Source: Cymbomonas tetramitiformis
Lineage: Eukaryota > Chlorophyta > Pyramimonadophyceae > Pyramimonadales > Pyramimonadaceae
Assembly (NCBI GenBank): GCA_001247695.2
Contig: LGRX02035463.1
Location: forward strand, 28,147 to 92,146
Direction of reading: 5' to 3'
Length of the DNA stretch: 64,000 nt
The number at the start of each line of letters is the position of its first letter. The first letter of the stretch is position 1. The position numbers and the translations under genes are program-made. Below are positions 51,326 to 62,023 of the stretch, piece after piece. The notes beneath the pieces are model-generated. The model did not search any database and was not told where the DNA came from. It saw only the letters and a program-made list of their open reading frames with translations.

Positions 51326-51548
51326 CAGCACCGACGACAGCGATAGGCTGGTCGCCGTGGCATATTTGCTGTGGTTCGCCATACACGATGCGGGGGTACT
51401 GGTTGTCCCCAAAGAACGCTCCGGTCAACAACAAGCCACAATGGGATATATTACAACAGACGGCGTCGCACAAGACTTTGCTCCCTCTCCTCTGAAACAG
51501 CGCCTTGAAGGAAAACGCCAACACATGCAGACGCAGGCGGCGGGACAA
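51326..51548 (-). CDS. Flavin amine oxidase gene exon 1
   Basis: The frame reads FFGDNQYPRIVYGEPQQICH and GDQPIAVVGAG, ending inside the nucleotide-binding loop at GCTG|GTGCGA. Joined with exon 2 across the 141-bp intron 51185-51325, the loop becomes the canonical VVGAGISGLTAA. The 5' end is not fixed; the residues before FFGDN may include a signal or be untranslated. Confidence 0.75.
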
Positions 51549-52230
51549 GAATATGTATGTTCGTCAAAATATTTCTGCAAGGCAAAGGGCCACACACCTG
51601 CAGAGAGTAAAAAATGGAGAGAAGGGAGGTCAGAGTCACGAACATGGCGAGAGTGTGAAAAAATTCAGGTGGTATGTATATTGTGACTGCACGCAAAACT
51701 CTGCGGTGGATTGAACTGTGATATACAATCCAGTATAACTGCGCGTACTCAAATAATAAACCTAGCGTTATGGTTTACTTAAACCTTATGCTCGTTTTCT
51801 GAAAGAAAAGCCGATACATGTATGAGGAAGCAGAAGCAGTCCACTATAGTTAGCCAACGATTACACGTTCAGCACCAAGCGTAGCAAACAACATATTTAC
51901 ATTTTCCCCTTGTTAGCTTGTATTAGGTAAGACATTATATATATATATATATATTTCATTCGAATGAAAAGTGTTTTTGAGGCCGTAATCCTCTTTGGTC
52001 GTGTGCAGTTGTTTTTTTTCTTCGTTTGGCCTCTTGATGACGTTTCTATGACGTATGAGGGTTCAGGTTCTGCCTTCTCCTGCGCTGGTGTGATGACAAA
52101 ACTGAAAACTCTCCAGACTCAACTGTTGAACTGCTGTGCAAAACGGCTCATGAAGATGATTCATGATAGTCATACGATAGTCATAGTGCTAGTGCCTGAA
52201 TATACTACTAAAAAATAATTAATTAATTAT
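51549..52230. other. Intergenic, upstream of the amine oxidase gene
   Basis: No supported gene. A (TA)n run is at 51936-51955. The region may contain the promoter of the amine oxidase gene, but no TATA or other element is convincing. Confidence 0.45.
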
Positions 52231-52231
52231 A

Positions 52232-52384
52232 ATAGTCTCCGCAGCAGAGTCAGCTCAATCTAACGATGACAATTGCCCCGATTCTCCGGGCGGGGGGGCC
52301 GGGACCCGGGAGCGGGGAGCTGGGGCGTGTTCCAATGTTCATGCACAATCGTGGTCGTTAGATTATGATGACTCTGCGGAGACT
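52232..52384. mobile_element. Small MITE-like element
   Basis: About 150 bp with imperfect inverted ends: AGTCTCCGCAGCAGAGTCA at the left and TGACTCTGCGGAGACT at the right, extending to ATCTAACGA/TCGTTAGAT. The centre is GC-rich. The target duplication is unclear (perhaps TA). Confidence 0.65.
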
Positions 52385-52615
52385 ATGTGTAATGTTTTCC
52401 GGTTCACCGCACCGCACCGCTCCGCACTGCACCGCACTGCACCCATGCACCGTACAGAAGATGACACAGTGTCACGCACGACTAACTGACACGTGTCATT
52501 ATTAGGGTTGTTCCATTTATTGTCGCAAGGCTTAGGATATCATATGGCAGTCCACCCACCACCACCACAAGCAAACGAACTGAGAGCTCGCACCTGCCAT
52601 CGATCCAGCCTTTAC

Positions 52616-53074
52616 CTCTATGACGGTCCGGTTTTTTTCAGCCTTGCGACCCACGTACGCGTAAGACCCGAACCCTGAGAGCCGGCCTGCATTTCGAACC
52701 TCCCCACCCTGCCCCCCGCCAACCACCCCAAAAGTATTATTTCGCCACTCTTCTAGTGTGTTGGGACACCTCGCGCGCCGCACGAATCGAAGCGGTTCGC
52801 TCGCTACGCCCTGCTCCGTCAGCGCAACCATGCTCGGGCCACACCCCCTCCAATGCCCCCACCTACCACGGTCTACATCAACAACCTTTGCACTAGAATT
52901 AGGGGTGTGCCGAGCCTCCATGTGGCAAGGCGCGGTAGTCCCACATCCCACCTGATGTCCTTCGTCATCCCCACCATGCATCTTGCCTTGGCCATCGAGC
53001 TACACGCCGCTACAGCACGCCAACTGCACCCTACCTGTCGTCCCACCAATTCTGGGGGGTGGACCGTCATAGAG
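52616..53074. mobile_element. TIR element, copy 1 (459 bp, 14-bp TIR)
   Basis: Ends are CTCTATGACGGTCC and GGACCGTCATAGAG, perfect inverted repeats. It is almost identical to 53221-53684. It contains no long conserved frame. An internal segment (TTGCACTAGAATTAGGGG ... GGCGCGGTAGTCCCAC) is also found, diverged, near 9750-9815. Target duplication is not evident. Confidence 0.8.
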
Positions 53075-53220
53075 ATATCCTGCCCTAGCCCCCCTTCGAA
53101 ATCGGCGGATCCATGGGGCTCCAAGCCACCCCAGCGGTCGAGTGACCCTTCGGGGCATGTGTTACATTGTTTTCGATGCACATGGCACCACGAGACCGAG
53201 TTTGGATTCATTGGCCATAT

Positions 53221-53684
53221 CTCTATGACGGTCCGGTTTTTTCCAGCCTTGCGACCCACGTACGCGTAATAAGACCCGAACCCTGAGAGCCGGCCTGCAT
53301 TTCGAACCTCCCCACCCTGCCCCCCCGCCAACCACCCCAAAAGTATTATTTCGCCACTCTTCTAGTGTGTCGGGACACCTCGCGCGCCGCACGAATCGAA
53401 GCGGTTCGCTCGCTACGCCCTGCTCCGTCAGCGCAACCATGCTCGGGCCACACCCCCTCCAATGCCCCCACCTACCACGGTCTACATCAACAACCTTTTG
53501 CACTAGAATTAGGGGTGTGCCGAGCCTCCATGTGGCAAGGCGCGGTAGTCCCACATCTCACCTGATGTCCTTCGTCATCCCCACCATGCATCTTGCCTTG
53601 GCCATCGAGCTACACGCCGCTACAGCACGCCAACTGCACCCTACCTGTCGTCCCACCAATTCTGGGGGGTGGACCGTCATAGAG
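53221..53684. mobile_element. TIR element, copy 2 (464 bp)
   Basis: Near-identical to copy 1 with the same 14-bp inverted ends and a few small indels. The 146 bp between the copies are unique. The copies are in the same orientation, so they may derive from a tandem duplication rather than two insertions. Confidence 0.8.
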
Positions 53685-53815
53685 TTATTCAATACTTCAC
53701 AACATTCCTTTTGCACCTCCGCGTTCACTCACAATTTGATGGTAACAATGCAAAATTTAGAATTGAGGAATTTGGATTTTTCCCCACTTGTACGTTCACG
53801 TACCCCCTATAAATT

Positions 53816-54171
53816 TTTAGAGGTTTGATTTCGCAGAAACCAGCTATTACATAACGAACATTGCTTTGCGTCACGCTCTTTTGCGTGACGCTTTTTGGGA
53901 GACGTATAGCGTAGTAGTTTACAGCCTAGCTTTGCGTGACGTATAGTGTAGTCTCAGCCTATAGCGTCGTTAAATAAAAACTGACGTGACGCTTTTGTGT
54001 ATAAATCTTTAGAGGTTTGATTTCGTAGAAACTTATTACTGTACAGAACGAACATTGCTTTGCGTGACGATGACGCTCTTTTGCGCCATCGCATCGCCAC
54101 GCTCTTTTGCGTCATCGTCACGCTCTTTTGGGTGACGTATGCTATGGTGTAGTAGCCTATCGTCGTTAAGG
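53816..54171 (+). repeat. Two tandem copies of a roughly 190-bp unit with TTTTGCGTGACG runs
   Basis: Both copies begin TTTAGAGGTTTGATTTCG and contain GAACATTGCTTTGCGT and several (T)TTTGCGTGACGC motifs. They lie at about 53816-54005 and 54006-54171. Confidence 0.7.
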
Positions 54172-54570
54172 GTAGGGTGCACTCAGTTTTCGACTCATTT
54201 AATTTCATAGCATTTTCCATATTTAATAGATTTCCAGGGTTATTTATTTTGTGAAATCGCAGGGAGCTCCATAACCTATAGACCGATACCCCACTGTGAT
54301 CTACGGTCAGTTTGGGGTGTTATAAAGTATATAAAAAATAATTTGCATAGCTGGCGCCATAACCTAAATAACTAAAAAATGGATCACTAGAATCTTTTCT
54401 CGATTTTTTATATACTTTATAACACCCCAAACTGACCGTAGATTATGGTGGGATATCGGTCTATAGGTTATGCTGCTCCCTGCGATTTTACAAAATAAAT
54501 AACCCTGGAAATCTATTAAATATGGAAAATGCTATGAAATTAAATGAGTCGAAAACTGAGTGCACCCTAC
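54172..54570. mobile_element. Foldback element with about 165-bp inverted arms
   Basis: Left arm from GTAGGGTGCACTCAGTTTTC and right arm ending GAAAACTGAGTGCACCCTAC are inverted copies with only a few mismatches, separated by about 70 bp. The arms include TTTAATAGATTTCCAGGGTT and its complement. The transcript would form a long hairpin. No coding capacity; target duplication not found. Confidence 0.88.
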
Positions 54571-55399
54571 ATAAAGACTGCCTATATTCAAATTTAACTG
54601 TGATGTATAAATTTGAGAAGTCTTTAAAAAGTAATAATAGAAGAAATCGATTTGCGTCGTTGAGATGAAATATATTCAAAATATATAATTTATAATTATA
54701 AATATATCGGCAGAATGTCGTCTGAACAATTATAAAATATAAAATATAATATATAAAATATGAGTTAAACCGAATAAATTATGAATTAAACCTTTGTCCG
54801 AACCCTTAACTGTCGATCGGCGACCATCGATCTGACGGAGATAATACCGGTAATTACCGGTGCCACTGGGACTCCAATAAGGGAATAGGTGGGGGACTCT
54901 CATAGGGGGACTCTCATAAATATTATATATATGTATATAAACTTAAAGGTAGCCCCGGCGCGCGAAGGGGGTAGAGAACACGTGCTCCGCCCTCCGTTAA
55001 TCGATCGGAGCGCGCGAGCGCGAGCGGAGCGGGGGCGAAGCCTCCGCGACGCGAAGCGGGAGCAACGCGCGGTCGGTTGATGTTCGACTTGGACTTCGAA
55101 CGCCAACGCCAGAAAGCGCATGCCATGCCATGCTATGCCATGCCATGCGATTGCCACAGAATTCAGAACGAACAACTCCTCCCAACCACAATCAATTTTG
55201 GAGATTGATTTTTCCCCACCTGTACGTTCACGTACCCCCTATAATTATTGTGTCGACTGATGACATCTTTGAAGAAACTTTTATATTTTCAGAAGGAGGT
55301 GGGGGAAATTTTGGGAAATATCATTCTTGAAAGGCGGAAGAATTTTTGAGGCAGATCTGTAAATTAAAATTCAGAATTCAAAATTCTATTCCAGGAATG
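54571..55399. other. Gene-poor stretch with short repeats
   Basis: AT-rich to 54950; then a GC-rich patch (GAGCGCGCGAGCGCGAGCGG, 55007) like that at 33060; then ATGCC repeats (55119-55147). A short block CTGTACGTTCACGTACCCCC (55219) is shared with 53780-53810. No gene is supported. Confidence 0.5.
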
Positions 55400-55774
55400 T
55401 CACTTTTCTATTCCAAAATAATAATATTTCGGCGACGAAAACTTCGCAGCCATCTCATGGGCGGTACCCACCCCCCCTTTCCGTCGCGCAGAGCCAGGGA
55501 GAGTTGCAGCTTCCAGGAAAAGGTCTAATTGAGACATCGGGGACACCCCGTAGCATAGCTCAAAGGGCGTGAACCCGGTGACATCACTGCGCGAGTCGTT
55601 GATAGCGAACTCCACGTTTGTCATGTAGAGGTCCCAGTCATCAGGATTGGCACCCACGAACGAGCGCAACATGTCCTCCACCACCCGGTTGGTGTGCTCC
55701 GCTTGTCCGTCTGAACGAGGGTTGTACGGAGTGGTAGAAGCCACCCGTACTGTGCCAGGGAACAATAGCCCGGC
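55400..55774 (-). pseudogene. Gypsy integrase fragment (element C family)
   Basis: Codes for VASTTPYNPRSDGQAEHTNR (catalytic Glu), VVEDMLRSFVGANPDDWDLY, NVEFAINDSRSDVTGFTPFE and LCYGVSPMSQLDLFLEAA. It matches the same part of element C, without the LINE insertion, which confirms the original reading across the LINE site. Both ends are truncated; at about 55775 it abuts a plus-strand element coding region. Confidence 0.88.
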
Positions 55775-56801
55775 CAAGCCATTCGATTGGCATATTGTAT
55801 TTATGCATACTGGGGCAGTGAGATGGCAATGGGCTCGGAAGGGGACTCCCGAGCCATTGACTTCGTACTATGGGGAGCGAAAGCCTGGACTTGATTATAG
55901 CTGGCAGCATATTATCGTACACCCTTCTGGTGCGCTACGCCGCTGGGAGCGTAATAGGGGCGGCGGCTGGTTTCTAGAAGACGCCACTCAGTTGACGGCG
56001 CCGGTAGCGCCATTCTCATTACCGATTAGCCGCGTTGGGATCGCGTACTGGAATCCGACGATTGTGATTGACGATGATGAATATCATGGAATTCCCTACC
56101 AGGGGCGTAAGCCTACACACTCAGCGTCTACGAACAGTGAAGATTCGGGTACAGGCGCTGTGTCCTGGAGTAAGGAGAAGTTACCAGATTCTGATGACAA
56201 TGATGACGCAGGTGTCACTAACAGGAAGGAGAAGCTACCAGATTCGGATGACAAAGATGACGCGGGTGTCATACATGACATGGACACTGCCAGTCCGAAA
56301 TGGGAGCCAACTTCGCCTGAATATGATGACACTGAGGATGACGTCAGCGAGTTCGATGACTTGGTAGCTGACGATGCTGAAGAACAAGCTGAAGCTCGAA
56401 GGTTGAAGAGACTGGGACTGCAATTGATCATGGATGAGAAGGGTGAACTTCACCGGGTACCAAAGGGCACCTCCCCGACCTCACCTGTTCAGCCCGATGA
56501 TCAGCCTATTACCGAGCAGAAGTCTGAGGCCATATCTGAGGATGCCCCAGCCTCTGTGGTGGAGACTGTTCATGCACCACCGAAGAAACCTTATGGGTCA
56601 GATACTGGATTGACTTCAATGGGTGAGAATGAGGCTGGGGTGTCTGAAGAGACGAAGAGGCAACCTAGGAAATATCCGAGATGTTGGACACATGAGTATA
56701 TAACTCAATTGAAGTATTCCATAAGAAGTGACAGTGATGAAGAAGAAGGGCTTGACGTGGCTCCTCGTAGGAAGAAAGCAAAGATCAGCAAGGGACAATG
56801 A
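55775..56801 (+). CDS. C-terminal part of an unknown element protein
   Basis: The frame is open from the junction with the integrase fragment and has 340 codons. It begins with WHIVFMHTGAVRWQWARKG and repeats the pattern as WQHIIVHPSGALRRWERN. Two copies of KEKLPDSDDxDDAGV follow, then a long acidic Ser/Asp/Glu-rich region and a basic end (RRKKAKISKG) before a TGA. No known domain is recognised. The acidic region and nuclear-localisation-like end suggest a chromatin- or nucleus-associated protein. It is probably the last gene of a 5'-truncated element whose LTR may begin near 56961 after TTTGGGGGC. Confidence 0.55.
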
Positions 56802-57934
56802 AATCAACTGCCTTGATTAGGATTGTCCAAATGCAGATTCTCTGATTAGGATTTGTATAGGTGGCAGATGATGATATGCCAGCCGACATGGGACAGATCG
56901 ATTAGAGAATATGAACTGCGCGCCTTGAAAGTATAAGGCTTGAATATTGCCCATTTGGGGGCTGTTCTAACTTGAAGTAACTATTTGGAGGAGCTGTTGC
57001 TCAACCTGTTAAATTACTGGTCAATCTTTCCTGCCATAAAGATATTGCAATTGCTTGAATTGTAGCCTTGTTCAACTGTTTATCTAGAACATAGCAAATT
57101 TTGTACACTGCAAAATTGCCGACTACGGACCTGTGCCCCAAGATTGAAGCAAGATTTACCTCTGACTGACCCTTGAGCTCAGGCTCGGATACAGTCACGT
57201 GCTCAAGAAGTCTTCACTTGGAAGTGGTATTGCTCTGCGCCCTTTTTGCCCCCTGACTTTCACCCTGCATGCAAACAGGCGATTTTTCAAAACTGTTATG
57301 CTGCAAAGTGGTCAGAAAGTGGGAAAAGAAGCCGCCAGCAACTCAGATTTACCGGGATTAACAGCCAGATTGACCCGAACGGAGAGTGAAAAGTGGATCA
57401 GTGGCAGATTGAGAAAAAGAGGACCTCGGAGACCGTTTTAACGTAGGCACAAAAATTCTAGACGTTTCTTGATAGTTTTTTGTCGTTTGGAACCTGGCCC
57501 CGAGACCTGGGTCCTCATAGATCGCTACATTTTAAATTCGGATGGCCAACCGGCACGGCAGAGCAAGAATTAGACCAATTTGAGCCCAGCAGACTACATA
57601 GAAGGAAACGGGAGCCCAGAAGGATAGTTTTCCATTTTTTTCATATCCTTTGAAGGAAAAAAATAGTCTCCAATACTGGGTCCTGGCCAATTAGTCTGGA
57701 TTGCTCCGGGATGGCCGCCAAGATGAAATTAGCCAAACTGCCGATCGACACTCCATTTTTGAAATTTGGCCACCAAAACTTGCATTTCACTCTGGAAAGC
57801 ATATTTCGTTATTCACCACGACTTCCACTGCTACAAGGAAATATTTTTCTGAGTGTTCTGGGGGGATTTGCCAAATTGGACAGATTTGACTTCTCCAACG
57901 GTCAGATTTGCACTTTGTCACTCTTAATTTCGAC
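56802..57934. other. Non-coding stretch before the large gag; possible LTR
   Basis: No supported gene. A purine-type tract TTTGGGGGC followed by TGTTCTAAC at 56961 could mark an LTR start, and the gag ATG follows within 1 kb, as expected for LTR plus leader. I could not find a second copy or a primer-binding site. Confidence 0.35.
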
Positions 57935-60900
57935 ATGATGCAAAACGCTAACACGGGACGCTCACCTCCAACGTCGCCTACGTCGACTCCTCGGCGTACA
58001 AGGGGACGACAGGCCAGCCAGCGCAGCACGAGAGGTGCTGCCGCCACTGGGACCGCTGGCAAGGGGGCGAAGGGCACCTACAAGGCGCCCTCTCCGGGTC
58101 AGCCGCCACCGGCTGCGACAGCAGCAGGTGCGCCAAGCTTCCAGATTCCCAAGAAGAAGTCGACCCTGTCAGCTGATGCTACTGATTTTAACAGCGTGAC
58201 TCCTCTGGCTCTGGACTCTGGAACCGCTTGTGTGACACCTTCCCTGGAGGAGGCTGTAACGGTACCTAAACCGCGCCCTAATCCGCCCCTGCGTCATGCA
58301 AGAGCGGCGTCACCAAGGGTGCTGACTGTTGACACCCCTGGTGCAGGGCGAAACATGAGGGCGACTCCCCAGCGGTATGTCAACTTGACCTCTCCTTCCC
58401 CTGGCATCCTGCGATTGCCAGGAAGCCGCGACCTGAGCCCTCCAGCTCCGCGCCAGCGAAGCCCGCTTCGGACTCGAGACCGGACCCCACCACCGCCGCG
58501 CCGCAGGAGCCCACCACGGACGCGCGACATGAGTCCTCCAGCTCCAAGACCGCGAAGTCCTTTGAACTCCTACAGGACTCCCCACACTTGGTCTGGAGCT
58601 ACGGTGATGACCTCCCCGCACGGCCAGCTGCCCACGCCATTCAGCGAGAACGCGCTTCAGGCTGAGTCCGCGGGAGCAGCCTCTGCGGGACAACCTCTAC
58701 CGGCTGACCGACCACCTCGCGACCCGATCGCCGTGCGCGAAATGACCGAGGTCAAAATTGCAGCATGTGAGCAGGACATGCAGAATGAGGCGAATGAGCA
58801 GAAACCAGGACTTCGTCAATTTCCTTCCCGCTCTGATGTGGCCAACTGGCGAAAGCGCCAGCAGCCGGGTGAGAATCTCGCCTGGACTCCGCGCCCTAAC
58901 CAAGGGGGTGTGGGGGCAGCGGGGAGGTCAGAGGACACGCACCAAAGCATGGCTGGCGAACTCATAGCACACTCAATGCATCCAACTCCCTCCTCAACAA
59001 GCTACGGGGAGGTGGGGGCAGCGGGGAGGACAGGTGGCTCCGGCTTGACAGGTGGCCCACGCCACATAAGCATAGCATGTTCTGAGCATTCGCTGACCTC
59101 ACCGATTACCGATACCGTTACCGAACCTAAGGTGATCGGTGACTCTATGGCAAGGTTATCGGTGACTTTCGAGTCCGAAATAGACAGCGAGGCAACTTCA
59201 CTGACGCCCTCACTGACTCAGGCGACTACGGAGGCGGCTACGGTTACGGATATGCTCGAGTCCCTCTTGAACTGCGAGTCCAGACCTTTGACTACCTCGC
59301 TGACCTCAACAACTACGGATATGCCCGAGTCCCTGTTGAAACGCGAGTCCAGACCTTTGACTACCTCGCTGACCTCAACAACTACGGATATGCCCGAGTC
59401 CCTGTTGAAACGCGAGTCCAGACCTTTGACTACCTCGCTGACCTCAACAACTACGGAGCAGCCAGTCAGTACAGTCAGCTCAGTCAGTTACGCCGACCTC
59501 GCACTCGGGCGTGGCGTTGGACTCGCAGCCTACCAGCCGCCTCCTCTTCCAGTCATCGAACCCCCTGCTCAAGCAGATGTCCTCAGCAGAATTCCAGTCA
59601 GAAACTTACCTCTGAACCAAGACTCAGTGAACCAGCTTTCTCGCCGGGAGAGGCGCCATCAGCGATGGGAACATAACCAGCAGCGCCTGGCAGAACAGCG
59701 CAGAGCACTCTTCTCTGACCCCGCCTCAGCCAGAACGCCCTCAGATGCCTCTGTCCCCGCACTGAACCATCAGCATCAATCCCTAATGCAGAATCAGATG
59801 ATGTTAGAGGTATCAGAGTACATGCAAAATCTGCATCAGCAAGTGCTCCAACACTATCCGCATCTGACTTCGGTTCTACCAGCAGTGGGCGCTCCACCTA
59901 TGACGCCCTACCAGCACCCCTTAGGATGGGCGAGCGGTTTACCAGGTGCACCGGCGCCAGCAGCTGGATCAGGTCCCTGGCTGGTACCAGCACCGGCTCA
60001 ACCGGTTCCCGCCCCGGCTCAACCGGCTCCAGCACCGGCCCAGCCGGCTCCGGCACCGGCTCATCCGGCGCCGGCACCATTTCAGCCAGATCCACCGGCT
60101 ACCGGCTCATCGCCCTCTGACTCCGCTGAGCCTGATCAACCGTCACCAGGAAACTCGCCCCCGCCTTCAGACAATGGTGAACCACGACACCGGCGTCTAG
60201 ATGTGTTGTTATGGACTTTAGAAGGAGCCTCCTTCTGGTTGAGAAATCACCTGTCCTCTTCCTCCGCAGTTACTGTCCGCCACGGCGCTGAGGCACAATA
60301 CTCTTACCGACTGCCAACCATGCCTGGAAGCGCCAGTCACTTCATAACCGATACCAATCGGATTTGGATGACTATGCGGCACATCGGAGTGGACATCCAA
60401 GACCTGGCGCAGCATGGGTCAGTGCATACTCCTGTGCGCCTGACTGAGATTGAGGACAGTGACGCTTTCACTCTGGAAGTGGAGAAAACGCAAGTGGATG
60501 AAGCGCGGCGTTGCGCGGAAAGCCGTACCGGAACTCAGCAGAGACGCCTGCCCTTGTACTCATGGGTAACCATCGCGGAAAATGCCTTAGAGTCCGAGCT
60601 GACAGAATTTGACCCCCTAGGCCTCCAAATCTGGGCAGCATTTTCATCTTCCGAGGCGTACTTGTTTAGAGGAATGGCGGCTGGCAACCAACCAACTCCC
60701 GCCACAGTCCCGGCTAGACTGGGCGTCAATCGGTTTCCCTCTGGTGTTCCCAGCGCAGCAGAGTACAGATCGCCTGGAAATTCCTTGCCAGCGGCCCCGG
60801 GACTCCTGCCAGTAGACCAGCGCCTTTCTCAATTCCCAGGGCACCACGATCTTATGGGAGCGGCTTCCCCAAGTGATGTCTACCGAGAATCCAAGACAGT

Positions 60901-62023
60901 GGCTGATGTGCTCAAGCTGATCAGAGACATTCCTATGTACCCCTCCTCCGCTGACCTAATCACCACTGACGCAGATATTGCCGCGCTTCCACCTTTTTCT
61001 GAAGCGCTGGTCAATTTTCTGTCAATGGGCGTAGTCACCTTCGCCCTGGGTCGCATGAGTGCTTATCGCCTAGACCTAACCATGATCACCATGCCGGAGA
61101 TCTTGAAGGAAGTGGCTCAACGCAACCTACAGCCGCGATCCCTAACTTTTCTCAAGCAAGGTGGGATGATGAACTCGGAGGCCTGGAACCGGCGTTACGC
61201 CACTTTGGCGCCTTTCCTGGCCGACGTAGCCAGGAGCGTACTGGATGACATCGCGCTGGTAGGACTAGCGGGGACAGTGATGCGCATGGCGCAGCGACGA
61301 GAAGAGACTGCGCGTTTGTTCGCTACTCGTCTGGTATCCTGGCACGAGGTAGTCCAGTTATTGGCAGACGCCATGCCCAACCGCCACGCCATCAGCCAAC
61401 AGCAGCTATTATATCAGTTCTGGTCTGGACTGCGACTGAAGCAAGCTGTCATGGATCGCCTTATTGAGGATCGGTTGGATCTGCAAAGTCCAGCGGATTG
61501 GGAAAGCAATCATCCCGGATCCACCGCGCTGCAGCATATCATCACTGTGGCCACCAAATTGGAGCGCAGTGAAGCTCTGACCGCAGCACGAACCTCTCCC
61601 GCCTCAGCACCTGCGAACCGAAGTCCTGCCTGGAGGAATGGTCGCTCGTCCTCCAGACTTAACGCCGTGCAGGACGCTGGGGAGGAAGATGCTACTGACC
61701 CCGACCCCGCCGACCTCAGGGTGCAGCACGCCGTGCCGCCCAGCCCGGCGGGCTTGACCAGGCCGCCCCGCCGATGTTACGTCTGCAACTCTGACTCCCA
61801 TTTATGGGCTAACTGTCCCGACGAGGCCAAGAAACGAGCCTGGATTGCTGACGCCCCAGCTCGTTTGGCACGCCGCCGCGCTGCAAATGAATCTCATATC
61901 GCAGCGCTGGAAACAGAGTGGGAGGATTTGGAAGAGGAAGCGGAAGCGCTGGAGTATTTTCAGAACGAGGAATCGGCCGCAGCGTCCTCCTCGGGTCAGC
62001 AAACTGCGGAAGAGGAGGACTGA
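57935..62023 (+). CDS. Large retroelement gag (about 1362 codons) with zinc knuckle
   Basis: The first ATG in the open frame is at 57935 (MMQNANTGRSPPTSPTSTPR). The N-terminal half is Pro/Ser/Arg-rich and disordered, with repeated blocks RDLSPPAPRQRSPLR / RTPPPPRRRSPP and three copies of a 26-residue unit (ESLLKRESRPLTTSLTSTTT). Then GAG-like helices (DVLSRIPVRNLPLNQDSVNQ), a (PAPAQPA)n run, and a capsid-like region (LLYQFWSGLRLKQAVMDRLI, AALQHIITVATKLERSEALT). A CCHC knuckle, CYVCNSDSHLWANCP, is at about 61773-61820. It ends in an acidic tail and TGA. The length is far above usual gags (300-500 residues). It belongs to an LTR or similar retroelement whose pol follows in another frame. Confidence 0.85.
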   Translation: MMQNANTGRSPPTSPTSTPRRTRGRQASQRSTRGAAATGTAGKGAKGTYKAPSPGQPPPAATAAGAPSFQIPKKKSTLSADATDFNSVTPLALDSGTACVTPSLEEAVTVPKPRPNPPLRHARAASPRVLTVDTPGAGRNMRATPQRYVNLTSPSPGILRLPGSRDLSPPAPRQRSPLRTRDRTPPPPRRRSPPRTRDMSPPAPRPRSPLNSYRTPHTWSGATVMTSPHGQLPTPFSENALQAESAGAASAGQPLPADRPPRDPIAVREMTEVKIAACEQDMQNEANEQKPGLRQFPSRSDVANWRKRQQPGENLAWTPRPNQGGVGAAGRSEDTHQSMAGELIAHSMHPTPSSTSYGEVGAAGRTGGSGLTGGPRHISIACSEHSLTSPITDTVTEPKVIGDSMARLSVTFESEIDSEATSLTPSLTQATTEAATVTDMLESLLNCESRPLTTSLTSTTTDMPESLLKRESRPLTTSLTSTTTDMPESLLKRESRPLTTSLTSTTTEQPVSTVSSVSYADLALGRGVGLAAYQPPPLPVIEPPAQADVLSRIPVRNLPLNQDSVNQLSRRERRHQRWEHNQQRLAEQRRALFSDPASARTPSDASVPALNHQHQSLMQNQMMLEVSEYMQNLHQQVLQHYPHLTSVLPAVGAPPMTPYQHPLGWASGLPGAPAPAAGSGPWLVPAPAQPVPAPAQPAPAPAQPAPAPAHPAPAPFQPDPPATGSSPSDSAEPDQPSPGNSPPPSDNGEPRHRRLDVLLWTLEGASFWLRNHLSSSSAVTVRHGAEAQYSYRLPTMPGSASHFITDTNRIWMTMRHIGVDIQDLAQHGSVHTPVRLTEIEDSDAFTLEVEKTQVDEARRCAESRTGTQQRRLPLYSWVTIAENALESELTEFDPLGLQIWAAFSSSEAYLFRGMAAGNQPTPATVPARLGVNRFPSGVPSAAEYRSPGNSLPAAPGLLPVDQRLSQFPGHHDLMGAASPSDVYRESKTVADVLKLIRDIPMYPSSADLITTDADIAALPPFSEALVNFLSMGVVTFALGRMSAYRLDLTMITMPEILKEVAQRNLQPRSLTFLKQGGMMNSEAWNRRYATLAPFLADVARSVLDDIALVGLAGTVMRMAQRREETARLFATRLVSWHEVVQLLADAMPNRHAISQQQLLYQFWSGLRLKQAVMDRLIEDRLDLQSPADWESNHPGSTALQHIITVATKLERSEALTAARTSPASAPANRSPAWRNGRSSSRLNAVQDAGEEDATDPDPADLRVQHAVPPSPAGLTRPPRRCYVCNSDSHLWANCPDEAKKRAWIADAPARLARRRAANESHIAALETEWEDLEEEAEALEYFQNEESAAASSSGQQTAEEED

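Noticed and set aside
58294..58693. Arg/Gly-rich minus-strand frames inside the gag gene
   Set aside because: Shadow frames of the Pro/Arg-rich repeats of the plus-strand gag.
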